A stretch of DNA of 64,000 nt from Streptomyces fradiae (GCF_041270065.1 NZ_CP065958.1:1860001-1924000), one strand, 5' to 3'. Shown: positions 17,608 to 27,015, counted from the stretch's first letter. Notes: generated by a model from the letters alone, not told the origin. Made by a program: numbers and translations.

Positions 17608-18610
17608 CGGGCCCGGGCCCGGGGTCCGGACCCGGGTCGGGACCGGGGTCGGTGCCGGTCGCGGTCGCGGGGCGGCGGGAGCGGGCTTCCAGCCAGAGGG
17701 AGAGGGCGAGCAGGAGGAGGGCGAGGACGGTGAAGCTCCACGGGAGATAGGAGACGAGCAGGAGCACCATCAGGCGGTTGCTCTTGACCAGGTCCACGAC
17801 GTAGGCGATGTAGTCCTCGCGCATCTTCACGTGGCCGGCGAAGACGGTGACGGTGTCCTGGCCCATGAGGGCGCGGGCGTTTCGGAGTTCCTCCCGGTGG
17901 ATCTCCTCGCCGTTGACGGGGGCGCCGGTGACGGGGTCGATCCAGAACATGCGCTTGGTGGTGTACCAGCGGGTGAGGCCGGTCTTGGCGAGGACGTCGG
18001 GGGTGATGCCCTGGACCGGCATGGTCTTGGGCATGGGGACCTCGGTCCAGGGGACGGTCTGCTCGAAGTAGTAGACCTCCAGGCCGCGGAAGGTGCGGGT
18101 GCCCTGGTAGTGGATGGGGGCGGAGGTGCGGGTCTGGGCGTCGAAGTACTGGTAGTCCCGCTTCTCGGTGAGGAAGGGCCACTTGAACTCGATGCCGTCG
18201 CGGCGGACCGGGTCGCCGTCGACCGTCTCGCCGGTGGCGTGGACGGGGTCCTGGGTGTGGGCGTCGAAGATGTAGCGCTCGGGGATCTTGGAGACCATCT
18301 TGCCGTCGGGGCCGAGAACATAAGAAAGGGAGTCCCAGACCACGACGTCACGGCCGGCGTCGCGCTCGATCTTCTTCGACTCCTCCACATTGCCCTTGAG
18401 GGTCTGGACGATCGTGATCTTGTCGACCTGCTCGGACTTGAGGGTGGAGTAGTTCAGGAGGGTCGCGGGCTTCGCCTCCAGGACGGTCTCCTGGTACTGG
18501 TTCGGCGGGATCTTGGCGAGCCGGGGGAAGGCGTACCAGCGCATGGTCGGGGCCATGGCGGCGAGGAAGACGGCGAACGAGAGCAGGACGAGGCTCGCTC
18601 GGCGGCGCAT
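17591..18610 (-). CDS. DUF3068 / PorA-family membrane protein
   Basis: 339 residues from an ATG preceded by GTGAGGGG. An N-terminal signal-anchor ('SLVLLSFAVFLAAMAPTMRWY') is followed by a large extracytoplasmic domain with conserved features of the DUF3068 family ('RWYAFPRLAKIPPNQY', 'YFDAQTRTSAPIHYQGTRTFRGLEVYYFEQ', 'RWYTTKRMFWIDPVTGAPVN'). A C-terminal transmembrane helix at about residues 285-310 ('LMVLLLVSYLPWSFTVLALLLLAL') precedes a Pro/Asp repeat tail (PGPDPGPDPGP). Both termini should face the cytoplasm. Some databases call the family PorA-like, but pore activity is not evident here. The upstream micro-ORF ends 11 bp before this start, so the two are probably one transcript. Confidence 0.85.
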   Translation of the reverse strand: MRRRASLVLLSFAVFLAAMAPTMRWYAFPRLAKIPPNQYQETVLEAKPATLLNYSTLKSEQVDKITIVQTLKGNVEESKKIERDAGRDVVVWDSLSYVLGPDGKMVSKIPERYIFDAHTQDPVHATGETVDGDPVRRDGIEFKWPFLTEKRDYQYFDAQTRTSAPIHYQGTRTFRGLEVYYFEQTVPWTEVPMPKTMPVQGITPDVLAKTGLTRWYTTKRMFWIDPVTGAPVNGEEIHREELRNARALMGQDTVTVFAGHVKMREDYIAYVVDLVKSNRLMVLLLVSYLPWSFTVLALLLLALSLWLEARSRRPATATGTDPGPDPGPDPGPGPVTAPA

Positions 18611-18621
18611 GGGGCGGCCCC

Positions 18622-18762
18622 TCACTTCTTGGGGCCGGGATCGGCGGTGAGCAGGGGCAGCGGCGAGGTCGGCCCGTCCGGCGGCAGATCGGTGAAGGAG
18701 ACGAGCAGGATGAACAGGAGGACGGGCACGAGTCCGATGACGGCTGCGGCAAGAGCGCGCAA
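18622..18762 (-). CDS. 46-residue membrane peptide, SPW_0924-like, TTG start
   Basis: Small ORF with a TTG start, placed 6 nt after a perfect GGGAGG. The product begins MRALAAAVIGLVPVLLF, has one hydrophobic helix (residues about 3-24) and a Pro/Thr-rich tail 'GPTSPLPLLTADPGPKK'. It resembles the short actinobacterial SPW_0924 family, which has one N-terminal helix and a conserved 'TSPKPLLTT'-like end. Its stop lies 11 bp before the DUF3068 start. The function is unknown; a small membrane subunit or partner of the DUF3068 protein is an inference from position. Confidence 0.65.
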   Translation of the reverse strand: MRALAAAVIGLVPVLLFILLVSFTDLPPDGPTSPLPLLTADPGPKK

Positions 18763-18902
18763 GGTCGGCCTCCCGGTGCTCGATCTGATACGTCGTCAGG
18801 GCGGGGGCACCGTAGCAACGCGACCGCGAGATGAGAACACGTTGCACTCAGAACGCGTGCGCCCCCGGGTCCGGCGCGGCGGACACGGGGGCGGCACGAG
18901 GG

Positions 18903-18923
18903 GCCGGGCGGGCAACGCCCGGG
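18903..18923 (-). terminator. Possible terminator after transglycosylase gene
   Basis: CCGGGCG (18904-18910), a 5-nt loop and CGCCCGG (18916-18922), just past the stop of the transglycosylase gene on the minus strand. The stem is short and such repeats are frequent by chance in this GC-rich DNA. Confidence 0.35.
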
Positions 18924-18926
18924 CGG

Positions 18927-20678
18927 TCAGGATCCCGGCGTGGGCGACGGGGTGCCGGTCCCGGACTCCGAGGGCGACGGGGTCGGCGTGGGAGTCGGGG
19001 TGGGCTCGGGCTCCGGGGCGGTCACCGTGAACGTGACGGTGAGCGTGCCGCCGCCAGGCGCGGTGATCCGCAGGGTGAAGGTCCCGGCCGTGTCGCCCGC
19101 GAAGACCTCCGGCAGCGTGAACGTGCCGTCGGCCGCCGTCTGCAGGCCGGTGAGGGTGCGGACCGGGTTGCCGTCGGCGTCCTTGAAGAAGGGTCCGTCG
19201 GTGGCGGGCTTCGGGTCCTCGGCCGAGGTGACGAAGGTGGCGGTGAGCGCGACCCCGGCGGCGACGGTGCCGTCGTCGGTGGCCTTGACCGCGACCCGGT
19301 CGGCGAAGCTGCCGCCGGTGACGGCCGCGAGCTCCTTGGCGTCGAGGCGGGTGAGGGTGTCGGCGGAGCGCTCGGTGACGGTCGCGGTGAACTCGACCGC
19401 GTTCAGGGTCCGGCCGGCCACGGCGGCGCTGACGGTGAAGGCGCCGGTGGCCTCACCGGCCTTGAGGGTGGGGGCGACGGCCTTGCCGTTGCTGCCGGTG
19501 ACGACGGTGACCTCGCGCACTCCGATGGCGAACCGGGTGTCGGTGTCGCCGACGATCCGGAACCGCACCTGGACGCCGGGGACCGGCTTGCCGGCCGCGT
19601 CGACGGCGAGCACCGTGGGCCGGGTGACGAAGCCGCTGCCCGCACGGGCGGTGAGGGCGGTGGCGCCGTCCCGGGAGATCCGGGTCACCCGGCTCGCGGG
19701 GTCGGTGACCGGCGGAGTGGTGGGCTTCGACGGCGTCGGCTTGGAGGGAGTGGGCTTCGGCGTGGTCGGCGTCGGGCTCGGCTTCGGCGACGCGGGGGTC
19801 GTCGGGAGCGGACGGGTGCCGGCCGGGGTGGTGACCGGGTCGTCGCTGCGGTGGCCGGGGAGCTGGCCGGTGCCGTCGGGCACCTGGTGGGAGTTGCGCT
19901 TGTAGTACTCGAACCAGGAGAGCACCGTGCGCAGGTACTCGTTGGAGTGGTTGTAGCTCAGGATCGCCTTGTCCAGGTCGGCCTGGAGGGCGAGGTTGCG
20001 GCCGTTGGCGCAGAGGTAGAGGCCGGCGGCCTGGGCCGCGTCGTAGATGTTGCTGGGGTCCTTCTTCCCGTCGCTGTTGGCGTCCTGGCCCCAGGTCTTC
20101 CAGGTGGACGGGATGAACTGCATCGGGCCGATCGCCCGGTCGTGCGTGGTGTCGCCGTCGTACAGGCCGCCGTCGGTGTCGGAGATGTTGGCGAAGCCGA
20201 CGCCGTTGAGGACCGGGCCGAGGATCGGGGACTTGGTGGTGCCGTTGGCGTCGACGTTGCCGCCGCCGGCCTGACCGGACTCGACCTTGCCGATGCCGGC
20301 GAGCAGCTGCCAGGGCAGGTTGCAGTCGGGGTCGGTGGAGCGTATCGACTCCTCGGCCCGCTTGTAGGCCGCGTAGACGGTCGCGGGTATGCCGGCCTCG
20401 CCTGGGCCGGTGAACAGCGGCGGGCTGGTGGGCGCGCCGGGCTTGTTGGGGGTGTTCAGCGGGGGCAGCTCGGTGTAGTACGGCGAGTTGCCGGAGGCCG
20501 AGCCGTCCGGGGGCGTGGTCGCGTCACCGGCACCGATGGGCAGGTCGCCGCTCGTGCCGTCGGTGGGCGGCGGAGTCGTGCCGGGGGCCTGAGAGGCGGC
20601 GAGCGCCGCGACCGCGGCGGCCACGACCGCACCGCTGGTGGCTCCCCTGCGCAGCCGGCGGCCCAAGTGCGCTGCCAT
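18927..20678 (-). CDS. Secreted lytic transglycosylase with Ig-like modules
   Basis: 583 residues from an ATG with GGGGAGG about 10 nt upstream. Residues 1-30 form a Sec-type signal ('RRLRRGATSGAVVAAAVAALAASQA'). After a Pro/Thr-rich linker comes an SLT-type goose-lysozyme-fold domain (about residues 95-255): 'LLAGIGKVESGQAGG' carries the catalytic Glu, and 'AIGPMQFIPSTWKTWGQDAN' is the classic following motif. A Thr/Pro/Ser linker (residues about 275-325) leads to a C-terminal region of about 200 residues with Ig/invasin-like beta modules ('FVTRPTVLAVDAAGKPVPGVQVRFRI', then a second similar unit). The tail is Pro/Thr/Ser-rich. It should cleave peptidoglycan at the cell surface; the Ig-like part may anchor it to wall polymers. 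Confidence 0.88.
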   Translation of the reverse strand: MAAHLGRRLRRGATSGAVVAAAVAALAASQAPGTTPPPTDGTSGDLPIGAGDATTPPDGSASGNSPYYTELPPLNTPNKPGAPTSPPLFTGPGEAGIPATVYAAYKRAEESIRSTDPDCNLPWQLLAGIGKVESGQAGGGNVDANGTTKSPILGPVLNGVGFANISDTDGGLYDGDTTHDRAIGPMQFIPSTWKTWGQDANSDGKKDPSNIYDAAQAAGLYLCANGRNLALQADLDKAILSYNHSNEYLRTVLSWFEYYKRNSHQVPDGTGQLPGHRSDDPVTTPAGTRPLPTTPASPKPSPTPTTPKPTPSKPTPSKPTTPPVTDPASRVTRISRDGATALTARAGSGFVTRPTVLAVDAAGKPVPGVQVRFRIVGDTDTRFAIGVREVTVVTGSNGKAVAPTLKAGEATGAFTVSAAVAGRTLNAVEFTATVTERSADTLTRLDAKELAAVTGGSFADRVAVKATDDGTVAAGVALTATFVTSAEDPKPATDGPFFKDADGNPVRTLTGLQTAADGTFTLPEVFAGDTAGTFTLRITAPGGGTLTVTFTVTAPEPEPTPTPTPTPSPSESGTGTPSPTPGS

Positions 20679-20869
20679 ACGTGTGGTCCTCCCCGTGTCC
20701 CCTCCGCGCTCCCCGCGCGGCTCCGATCGCCGACCCTATGCCAACTCCGGTCACCGGGACACCGCGTGCTGACCGTCTTTCACTGTTTCGTCACTACTTG
20801 GCCGCCGGAGCTTTCTCCGTCGGACGGTCCTGAATACTGAGGGGGCACTTCGGATCGAGGGGGAGTCCC

Positions 20870-21742
20870 GTGCCGTTCACACTCAGTCATGCCGCAGCGG
20901 TCCTGCCGGGCATCCGCCGCGGCGGAACGGGCCGGGGCCCGCTGGTGGCGTCGGCGCTCGTCGCCGGCTCCTTCTCCCCCGACATGACGTACTTCGCGGC
21001 CTCGGCGATTCCCGGCGCGATGCTGTTCGGGAACGTCACGCACTCCTTCCTCGGCGTCGTCACCGTCGACGTGCTCATCACGGCGGCGATGGTGGGGCTG
21101 TGGCTGCTGGTGCGCGAGCCGCTGGTGGCGCTGCTGCCGCGGGGGTGGCGGGGCCGGGTGTACGGCTTCGTGCGCGGGCGGCCGTGGCGGGAGCGGCATC
21201 CGGCGGCGCTGGCCGGGTGGTTCGTGCTGTCGGCGATGATCGGCGCGACCACGCACGTGGTGTGGGACGCGTTCACCCATCTCGACCGCTGGGGCACCCG
21301 GGTGATCCCGGTCCTCGGCGAGGTCGTGGCCGGCTTCCCCGTCTACCTCTACGCGCAGTACGGGGGTTCGGCGCTGGCCCTGGTGCTGCTCTGCTGGTTC
21401 ACCGTACGGGCCCTGCGCGCGACGCCCCTTGACGCGCCGCTGCCCGCGCGGGTGCCGGTCCTCGACCGGCGCGGGCTGCTGCTCGCGGCGACGGTGATCG
21501 GGGGGTGCGTGGTGGCCGGGGCGGTGCAGCGGGTGCTGCGCTTCTACGCGTACTGGGGGCGGATCGGGACGCCGGTCGACATCATCCCGACGCTGTGCTT
21601 CGGGGCGGGGTCGGGGTTGTTCGTGGGGGTGCTGGTGTACGGAGTGGGGGTGCGGGTCCGTGCGGGTGCGGGTCCGGGGCTGCCGCCCGTTGCCCCCGTG
21701 GCGGAACGTACTCCGGAGCGTTCCGGTCAGGGCCCCCGCTGA
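20870..21742 (+). CDS. DUF4184 integral membrane protein
   Basis: 290 residues from a GTG preceded by GGGGAGT. The N-terminus 'MPFTLSHAAAVLPG' is the hallmark of DUF4184. About six hydrophobic segments follow, with conserved polar residues inside them: 'GSFSPDMTYF', 'THSFLGVV', 'TTHVVWDAFTHLDRWG'. His and Asp in these positions recall a membrane metal site such as that of YdjM/metal-dependent hydrolase-like proteins, but no activity is established. The C-terminus is a basic, Pro-rich tail. It converges on polA across a strong bidirectional terminator. Confidence 0.85.
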   Translation: MPFTLSHAAAVLPGIRRGGTGRGPLVASALVAGSFSPDMTYFAASAIPGAMLFGNVTHSFLGVVTVDVLITAAMVGLWLLVREPLVALLPRGWRGRVYGFVRGRPWRERHPAALAGWFVLSAMIGATTHVVWDAFTHLDRWGTRVIPVLGEVVAGFPVYLYAQYGGSALALVLLCWFTVRALRATPLDAPLPARVPVLDRRGLLLAATVIGGCVVAGAVQRVLRFYAYWGRIGTPVDIIPTLCFGAGSGLFVGVLVYGVGVRVRAGAGPGLPPVAPVAERTPERSGQGPR

Positions 21743-21749
21743 CCGTCAG

Positions 21750-21786
21750 CCGAAAGGCCCGACCCTCGCAGGGCCGGGCCTTTCGG
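21750..21786. terminator. Bidirectional terminator, DUF4184 gene / polA
   Basis: Perfect 12-bp inverted repeat CCGAAAGGCCCG (21750-21761) and CGGGCCTTTCGG (21775-21786) with a 13-nt loop, between two convergent genes. It can serve both directions. Confidence 0.85.
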
Positions 21787-21800
21787 GTCGGGACGTCGCG

Positions 21801-24521
21801 TCAGTGCGCCGCCTCGTCCCAGTTCTGGCCGACGCCCACCGAGACGTCCAGCGGGGCGCGGAGGGAGACCGCGTTGGACATTTGGGCGCGGACGAGGGAT
21901 TCGACCTGGGCGCGTTCGCCGGGGGCGAGTTCGAGGACGATTTCGTCGTGGACCTGGAGGAGCATGCGGGAGGCGAGGCCGGACTCGGTGAGGGCGCGGT
22001 CGACGTCGAGCATGGCGACCTTGACGATGTCGGCGGCGGTGCCCTGGATCGGGGCGTTGAGGGCCATGCGTTCGGCGGCCTCGCGGCGCTGGCGGTTGTC
22101 GCTGTTGAGGTCCGGGAGGTAGCGGCGGCGGCCGAGCATGGTCTCGGTGTAGCCGGTGGCGCGGGCCTCGTCGACGACGCGGCGCAGATAGTCGCGGACG
22201 CCGCCGAAGCGCTCGAAGTAGGTGTCCATCAGGCCGCGCGCCTCGGCCGGCTCGATGCCCAGCTGCTGGGAGAGGCCGAAGGCGGAGAGCCCGTACGCCA
22301 GGCCGTACGACATGGCCTTGATCTTGCGGCGCATCTCGGCGTCGACGGCCGACCGCTCGACGCCGAAGACCTGGGAGGCGACGGTGGTGTGCAGGTCCTC
22401 GCCGGAGGTGAAGGCCTCGATCAGGCCCTCGTCCTCGGAGAGGTGGGCCATGACGCGCAGTTCGATCTGGCTGTAGTCGGCGGTCATCAGGGCCTCGAAG
22501 CCCTCGCCGACGACGAAGCCGTGGCGGATGGCTCGGCCCTCGTCGGTCCGTACCGGCACGTTCTGCAGGTTGGGGTCGGTGGAGGAGAGACGGCCGGTCG
22601 CGGCGACGGTCTGGCTGAAGGTGGTGTGGATGCGTCCGTCGGCGGCGACGGTCTTGATGAGGCCCTCGACGGTGGAGCGCAGCCGGGCCTGCTCGCGGTG
22701 GCGGAGCATGATGACCGGCAGCTCGTGCTCGGTCTGGCCGGCGAGCCAGGCGAGCGCGTCGGCGTCCGTGGTGTAGCCGGTCTTGGTCTTCTTGGTCTTC
22801 GGCAGGTTGAGCTCGCCGAAGAAGACCTCCTGGAGCTGCTTGGGCGAGCCGAGGTTGAACTCGTGGCCGACCGAGGCGTGCGCCTCCTTCACGGCCTGCT
22901 GCACGGCGCCGGCGAACTGCTGCTCCAAGGCCTCAAGGTGGTCCCGGTCGGCGGCGATGCCGTGCCGCTCCAGGCGGGCGAGGAGCACGGAGGTGGGGAG
23001 CTCGACCTGGTGGAGGAGGTCCTTGGCGCCGACCTCGGCGAGCTTCTCCTCGAAGGCGGTGCCGAGGTCGAGGACGGCGCGGGCCTGGCTCATCAGGGCC
23101 TCGGCCTCGGCGGTGTCGTCGGCGCCGAAGGCGAGCTGGCCGTCGGCGGCCGCGGCGGGGGCGAGCTCGCGCCCGAGGTACTCGACGGAGAGGGCGTCCA
23201 GGGCGAAGGAGCGGCGGCCGGGCTTCACCAGGTACGCGGCGAGCGCGGTGTCCATGGTGACGCCGGCGACGCTCCAGCCGTGCTCGGGGAAGACCCGCAT
23301 GGCGCCCTTGGCGTTGTGCATGATCTTCGGGCGGTCGGCGTCGGCGATCCAGGCCGACCAGGCCTTCTCGTCGGCCTCGTCGAGCTCGGTCGGGTCGAAC
23401 CAGGCGGCGGCGCCTCCTTCCGCGGCGAGGGCCACCTCGGTGACGCTGCCGGTGCCGAGGGCCCAGCTGTCGACGGTGGCGATGCCGAGCGGCTGTCCGC
23501 CGTGCTCGGCGAGCCAGCCGGCGAGCTCGCCGGAGCCGAGGACGGTGAAGTCGAGCTCGACGCCGGGGGCGGGCGCGGGGGCGGTCTCCTCGGCGGCGCC
23601 GGGGTCGACGGCGAGGAGCCGCTCGCGCAGCGAGGGGTTGCGGATCTCCAGGGTGTCGAGGACGAGGGCGACGGCCGTCCGGTCGTACGGCTCGCGGGCG
23701 AGGTCCGTCACGGTCTTCGGCAGCTCGACGTCGCGGACCATCTCGGTGAGGCGCCGGTTGAGCTTCACCGACTCCAGATGGTCACGGAAGTTCTGGCCCG
23801 CCTTGCCCTTGACCTCCTCGGCGCGGTCCACGAGTTCGGCGAAGGAGCCGAACTGGTTGATCCACTTGGCGGCGGTCTTCTCGCCGACGCCGGGGATGCC
23901 GGGCAGGTTGTCGGACGGGTCGCCGCGCAGGGCCGCGAAGTCGGGGTACTGCGAGGGCGTGAGCCCGTACTTCTCCTGGACCTTGTCCGGGGTGAAGCGG
24001 GTCAGCTCGGAGACGCCCTTGGTGGGGTAGAGCACGGTGGTGTGGTCGGTGACGAGCTGGAAGGAGTCCCGGTCGCCGGTGACGATGAGGACCTCGAAGC
24101 CCTCGGCCTCGGCCTGGGTGGCGAGGGTGGCGATGACGTCGTCCGCCTCGAAGCCCTCGACGGCGAAGCGCGGCGCGTGCATGGCGTCGAGCAGCTCGCC
24201 GATCAGCTCGACCTGTCCCTTGAACTCGTCGGGGGTCTTGGAGCGGTTCGCCTTGTACTCGGGGAACTCGTCGGACCGCCAGGTCTTGCGGGACACGTCG
24301 AACGCGACGGCGAAGTGCGTGGGCGCCTCGTCGCGGAGCGTGTTCGCCAGCATGGACGCGAATCCGTAGATCGCGTTCGTCGGCTGCCCGGTCGCGGTGG
24401 TGAAGTTCTCCGCGGGCAGTGCGAAGAACGCCCGGTACGCCAGGGAGTGCCCGTCCATGAGGAGCAGGCGCGGGCGGTTCTCTTCGGTCATATCGGTCTT
24501 CTTCGCTGCTGTCTCGGCCAC
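21801..24521 (-). CDS. polA: DNA polymerase I
   Basis: 906 residues from the GTG of 'VAETAAKKTD', with AGGA about 8 nt upstream; an ATG ten codons later is the alternative. PolA fills gaps in repair and removes Okazaki primers. Residues about 18-310 are the 5'-3' exonuclease ('LLLMDGHSLAYRAFFALP', 'GFEADDVIATLATQAE', 'GVGEKTAAKWI'). The middle domain has lost the acidic residues of a proofreading 3'-5' exonuclease (a 'GIATVDSWALG' stretch stands where DxE is expected), as in other actinobacterial PolA. The polymerase has motif A 'DYSQIELRVMAHLSEDEG', motif B 'RRKIKAMSYGLAYGLS' and motif C 'LQVHDEIVLE'. Length and domain order are normal. Confidence 0.97.
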   Translation of the reverse strand: MAETAAKKTDMTEENRPRLLLMDGHSLAYRAFFALPAENFTTATGQPTNAIYGFASMLANTLRDEAPTHFAVAFDVSRKTWRSDEFPEYKANRSKTPDEFKGQVELIGELLDAMHAPRFAVEGFEADDVIATLATQAEAEGFEVLIVTGDRDSFQLVTDHTTVLYPTKGVSELTRFTPDKVQEKYGLTPSQYPDFAALRGDPSDNLPGIPGVGEKTAAKWINQFGSFAELVDRAEEVKGKAGQNFRDHLESVKLNRRLTEMVRDVELPKTVTDLAREPYDRTAVALVLDTLEIRNPSLRERLLAVDPGAAEETAPAPAPGVELDFTVLGSGELAGWLAEHGGQPLGIATVDSWALGTGSVTEVALAAEGGAAAWFDPTELDEADEKAWSAWIADADRPKIMHNAKGAMRVFPEHGWSVAGVTMDTALAAYLVKPGRRSFALDALSVEYLGRELAPAAAADGQLAFGADDTAEAEALMSQARAVLDLGTAFEEKLAEVGAKDLLHQVELPTSVLLARLERHGIAADRDHLEALEQQFAGAVQQAVKEAHASVGHEFNLGSPKQLQEVFFGELNLPKTKKTKTGYTTDADALAWLAGQTEHELPVIMLRHREQARLRSTVEGLIKTVAADGRIHTTFSQTVAATGRLSSTDPNLQNVPVRTDEGRAIRHGFVVGEGFEALMTADYSQIELRVMAHLSEDEGLIEAFTSGEDLHTTVASQVFGVERSAVDAEMRRKIKAMSYGLAYGLSAFGLSQQLGIEPAEARGLMDTYFERFGGVRDYLRRVVDEARATGYTETMLGRRRYLPDLNSDNRQRREAAERMALNAPIQGTAADIVKVAMLDVDRALTESGLASRMLLQVHDEIVLELAPGERAQVESLVRAQMSNAVSLRAPLDVSVGVGQNWDEAAH

Positions 24522-24675
24522 GGGACGATCCTGCCACGCGCGACTGACATTCCCGTCCACTCCGGCTCCCCCGCGACTCGGCCCCCTCGTGACCGGACCA
24601 CGCGTGGTCCGATGTCAGGGGTGCGTGACAGGATCGGGTCGTACGACAGCTTTGTTTCGCTCAAGGGAGAGCGCG

Positions 24676-26958
24676 ATGGTCAGCAAGCCGCCCGCCGGTG
24701 ACCCGGTCCAGGACGCGCCGCAGGTCGCGGCGCCGCAGCACGCGGCCGCGGGGCTGCCCGCCGTCGCGCACACGCTGCGGATCGCCCAGGCGCAGATGGG
24801 TGTGCGGCGCACCGCGCGCACGCTGCTCAAGGTCAACCAGAAGGACGGCTTCGACTGTCCGGGCTGCGCCTGGCCGGAGGGCGACAAGCGCCATGTGGCG
24901 GAGTTCTGCGAGAACGGGGCGAAGGCGGTCGCCGAGGAGGCGACGCTGCGCCGGGTGACGCCCGCGTTCTTCGCGGCGCACCCGGTGGCGGACCTGGCGG
25001 AGCGCAGTGGTTACTGGCTGGGTCAGCAGGGCCGGATCACGCACCCCATGTATCTGCCGGAGGGTGCCGACCGGTACGAGGCGGTGAGCTGGGAGCGGGC
25101 GTTCGCGATCATCGCGGAGGAGCTGACGGCGCTGTCCTCGCCGGACGAGGCGCTCTTCTACACCTCGGGCCGGACCAGCAACGAGGCGGCGTTCCTGCTG
25201 CAGCTCTTCGCCCGCGAGTTCGGTACGAACAATCTGCCGGACTGCTCCAACATGTGCCACGAGTCCTCGGGCTCGGCGCTGAGCGAGACGATCGGCATCG
25301 GCAAGGGCAGCGTCTCCCTGGAGGACCTGCACCGGGCCGACCTGATCGTCGTCGCCGGGCAGAACCCGGGGACGAACCATCCGCGGATGCTGTCGGCCCT
25401 GGAGAAGGCCAAGGCGGCCGGCGCGAAGATCATCTCGGTGAATCCGCTGCCGGAGGCCGGTCTGGAGCGGTTCAAGAACCCGCAGACCGCGCAGGGCATG
25501 CTCCGCGGCGCCGCGCTCACCGATCTCTTCCTGCAGATCCGGATCGGCGGCGACCAGGCGCTGTTCCGGCTGCTCAACAAGCTCGTCCTGGAGACTCCGG
25601 GGGCGGTGGACGAGGAGTTCGTCGCCGCGCACACGCATGGGTACGAGGAGTTCGCGGCGGCCGCGAAGGAGGCCGACTGGGACGAGACGCTCGCGGCGAC
25701 CGGGCTCTCCCGGGCGGAGATCGAGCGGGCCCTGGAGATGGTGCTCGCCTCGGAGCGGACGATCGTCTGCTGGGCGATGGGCCTGACCCAGCACAAGCAC
25801 TCGGTGCCGACGATCCGCGAGGTCGTGAACCTCCTGCTGCTGCGGGGCGCCATCGGGCGGCCGGGCGCGGGGGTGTGCCCGGTGCGCGGTCACTCCAATG
25901 TGCAGGGCGACCGCACCATGGGCATCTTCGAGCGGCCGGCCGCGGCCTTCCTGGACGCCCTGGACAAGGAGTTCGGGATCGTCTCGCCGCGCCATCACGG
26001 CTATGACGTGGTGCGGGCCATCGAGGCGCTGCGCGACGGCGACGCGAAGGTGTTCTTCGCGATGGGCGGCAACTTCGTCGGGGCGACCCCGGACACCGAG
26101 GTCACCGAGGCGGCGATGCGCAAGGCCCGCCTCACGGTGCACGTGTCGACGAAGCTGAACCGTTCGCACGCGGTGACCGGCACCCGCGCGCTGATCCTGC
26201 CGACGCTCGGCCGCACGGACAAGGACGTGCAGAAGGGCGGCCGGCAGTTCGTGACGGTCGAGGACTCGATGGGTCTGGTGCACGCCTCGCGCGGCAATCT
26301 GCCGCAGGCGAGCCCGCACCTGCTGTCCGAGCCGGCGATCGTGGCGCGGATGGCGCGGGCGGTGCTCGGCAAGGGCTCGGCGACGCCGTGGGAGGAGTTC
26401 GAGGCGGACTACGCGACGATCCGCGACCGGATCGCCCGGGTGATCCCGGGCTTCGAGGACTTCAACGCGCGGCTCGCGGCGAACCCGGGCGGCTTCGCGC
26501 TGCCGCACGCGCCGCGCGACGAGCGCCGTTTCCCGACGGCGACCGGCAAGGCGAACTTCACGGCGGCGCCGGTGGAGTACCCGGCGGTGCCGGAGGGCCG
26601 GCTGCTGCTGCAGACGCTGCGCTCGCACGACCAGTACAACACCACGATCTACGGTCTGGACGACCGCTACCGGGGCATCACGGGCGGCCGCCGGGTGGTC
26701 CTCGTGCACCCGGAGGACGCGGCGGCGCTCGGCTTCGCGGACGGGGCGTACGCGGATCTGGTGAGCGAGTGGACGGACGGCAGCGAGCGGCGGGCGCCCG
26801 GCTTCCGGGTGGTGCACTATCCGACGGCCCGGGGCTGCGCCGCGGCGTACTACCCGGAGACGAACGTGCTGGTGCCGCTGGAGTCGACGGCCGACGTCAG
26901 CAACACCCCCGCGAGCAAGTCCGTGATCGTGCGTCTGGAAGAATCCGCAACCGCCTAA
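24676..26958 (+). CDS. FdhF/YdeP-family molybdopterin oxidoreductase
   Basis: 760 residues from the ATG after AAGGGAGA; the longer frame upstream overlaps the polA start region and is not coding. The sequence is a molybdopterin-guanine-dinucleotide oxidoreductase of the formate dehydrogenase alpha-like YdeP type: N-terminal 'NQKDGFDCPGCAWPE', then 'FYTSGRTSNEAAFLLQLFAREFGTNN', 'DCSNMCHESSG', 'VAGQNPGTNHPRML', 'MGLTQHKHSV', 'GRPGAGVCPVRGHSNVQGDRTMG' and the C-terminal dinucleotide-binding domain 'SHDQYNTTIYGLDDRYRG'. The N-terminus lacks a full four-Cys Fe-S cluster site, as in YdeP. It is cytoplasmic (no signal peptide). The substrate is unknown; E. coli YdeP is linked to acid resistance. No dedicated Fe-S or membrane subunit gene is adjacent. 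Confidence 0.9.
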   Translation: MVSKPPAGDPVQDAPQVAAPQHAAAGLPAVAHTLRIAQAQMGVRRTARTLLKVNQKDGFDCPGCAWPEGDKRHVAEFCENGAKAVAEEATLRRVTPAFFAAHPVADLAERSGYWLGQQGRITHPMYLPEGADRYEAVSWERAFAIIAEELTALSSPDEALFYTSGRTSNEAAFLLQLFAREFGTNNLPDCSNMCHESSGSALSETIGIGKGSVSLEDLHRADLIVVAGQNPGTNHPRMLSALEKAKAAGAKIISVNPLPEAGLERFKNPQTAQGMLRGAALTDLFLQIRIGGDQALFRLLNKLVLETPGAVDEEFVAAHTHGYEEFAAAAKEADWDETLAATGLSRAEIERALEMVLASERTIVCWAMGLTQHKHSVPTIREVVNLLLLRGAIGRPGAGVCPVRGHSNVQGDRTMGIFERPAAAFLDALDKEFGIVSPRHHGYDVVRAIEALRDGDAKVFFAMGGNFVGATPDTEVTEAAMRKARLTVHVSTKLNRSHAVTGTRALILPTLGRTDKDVQKGGRQFVTVEDSMGLVHASRGNLPQASPHLLSEPAIVARMARAVLGKGSATPWEEFEADYATIRDRIARVIPGFEDFNARLAANPGGFALPHAPRDERRFPTATGKANFTAAPVEYPAVPEGRLLLQTLRSHDQYNTTIYGLDDRYRGITGGRRVVLVHPEDAAALGFADGAYADLVSEWTDGSERRAPGFRVVHYPTARGCAAAYYPETNVLVPLESTADVSNTPASKSVIVRLEESATA

Positions 26959-27015
26959 GCGTTTGCTCAGGCAGTAGCGAAAGACCGGCCGCACGACGAC
27001 GAACGGAGCCCGTCC

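Noticed and set aside
21660..24701. 1013-codon plus-strand open frame
   Set aside because: Antisense to polA, which carries all polymerase motifs; low-complexity translation.
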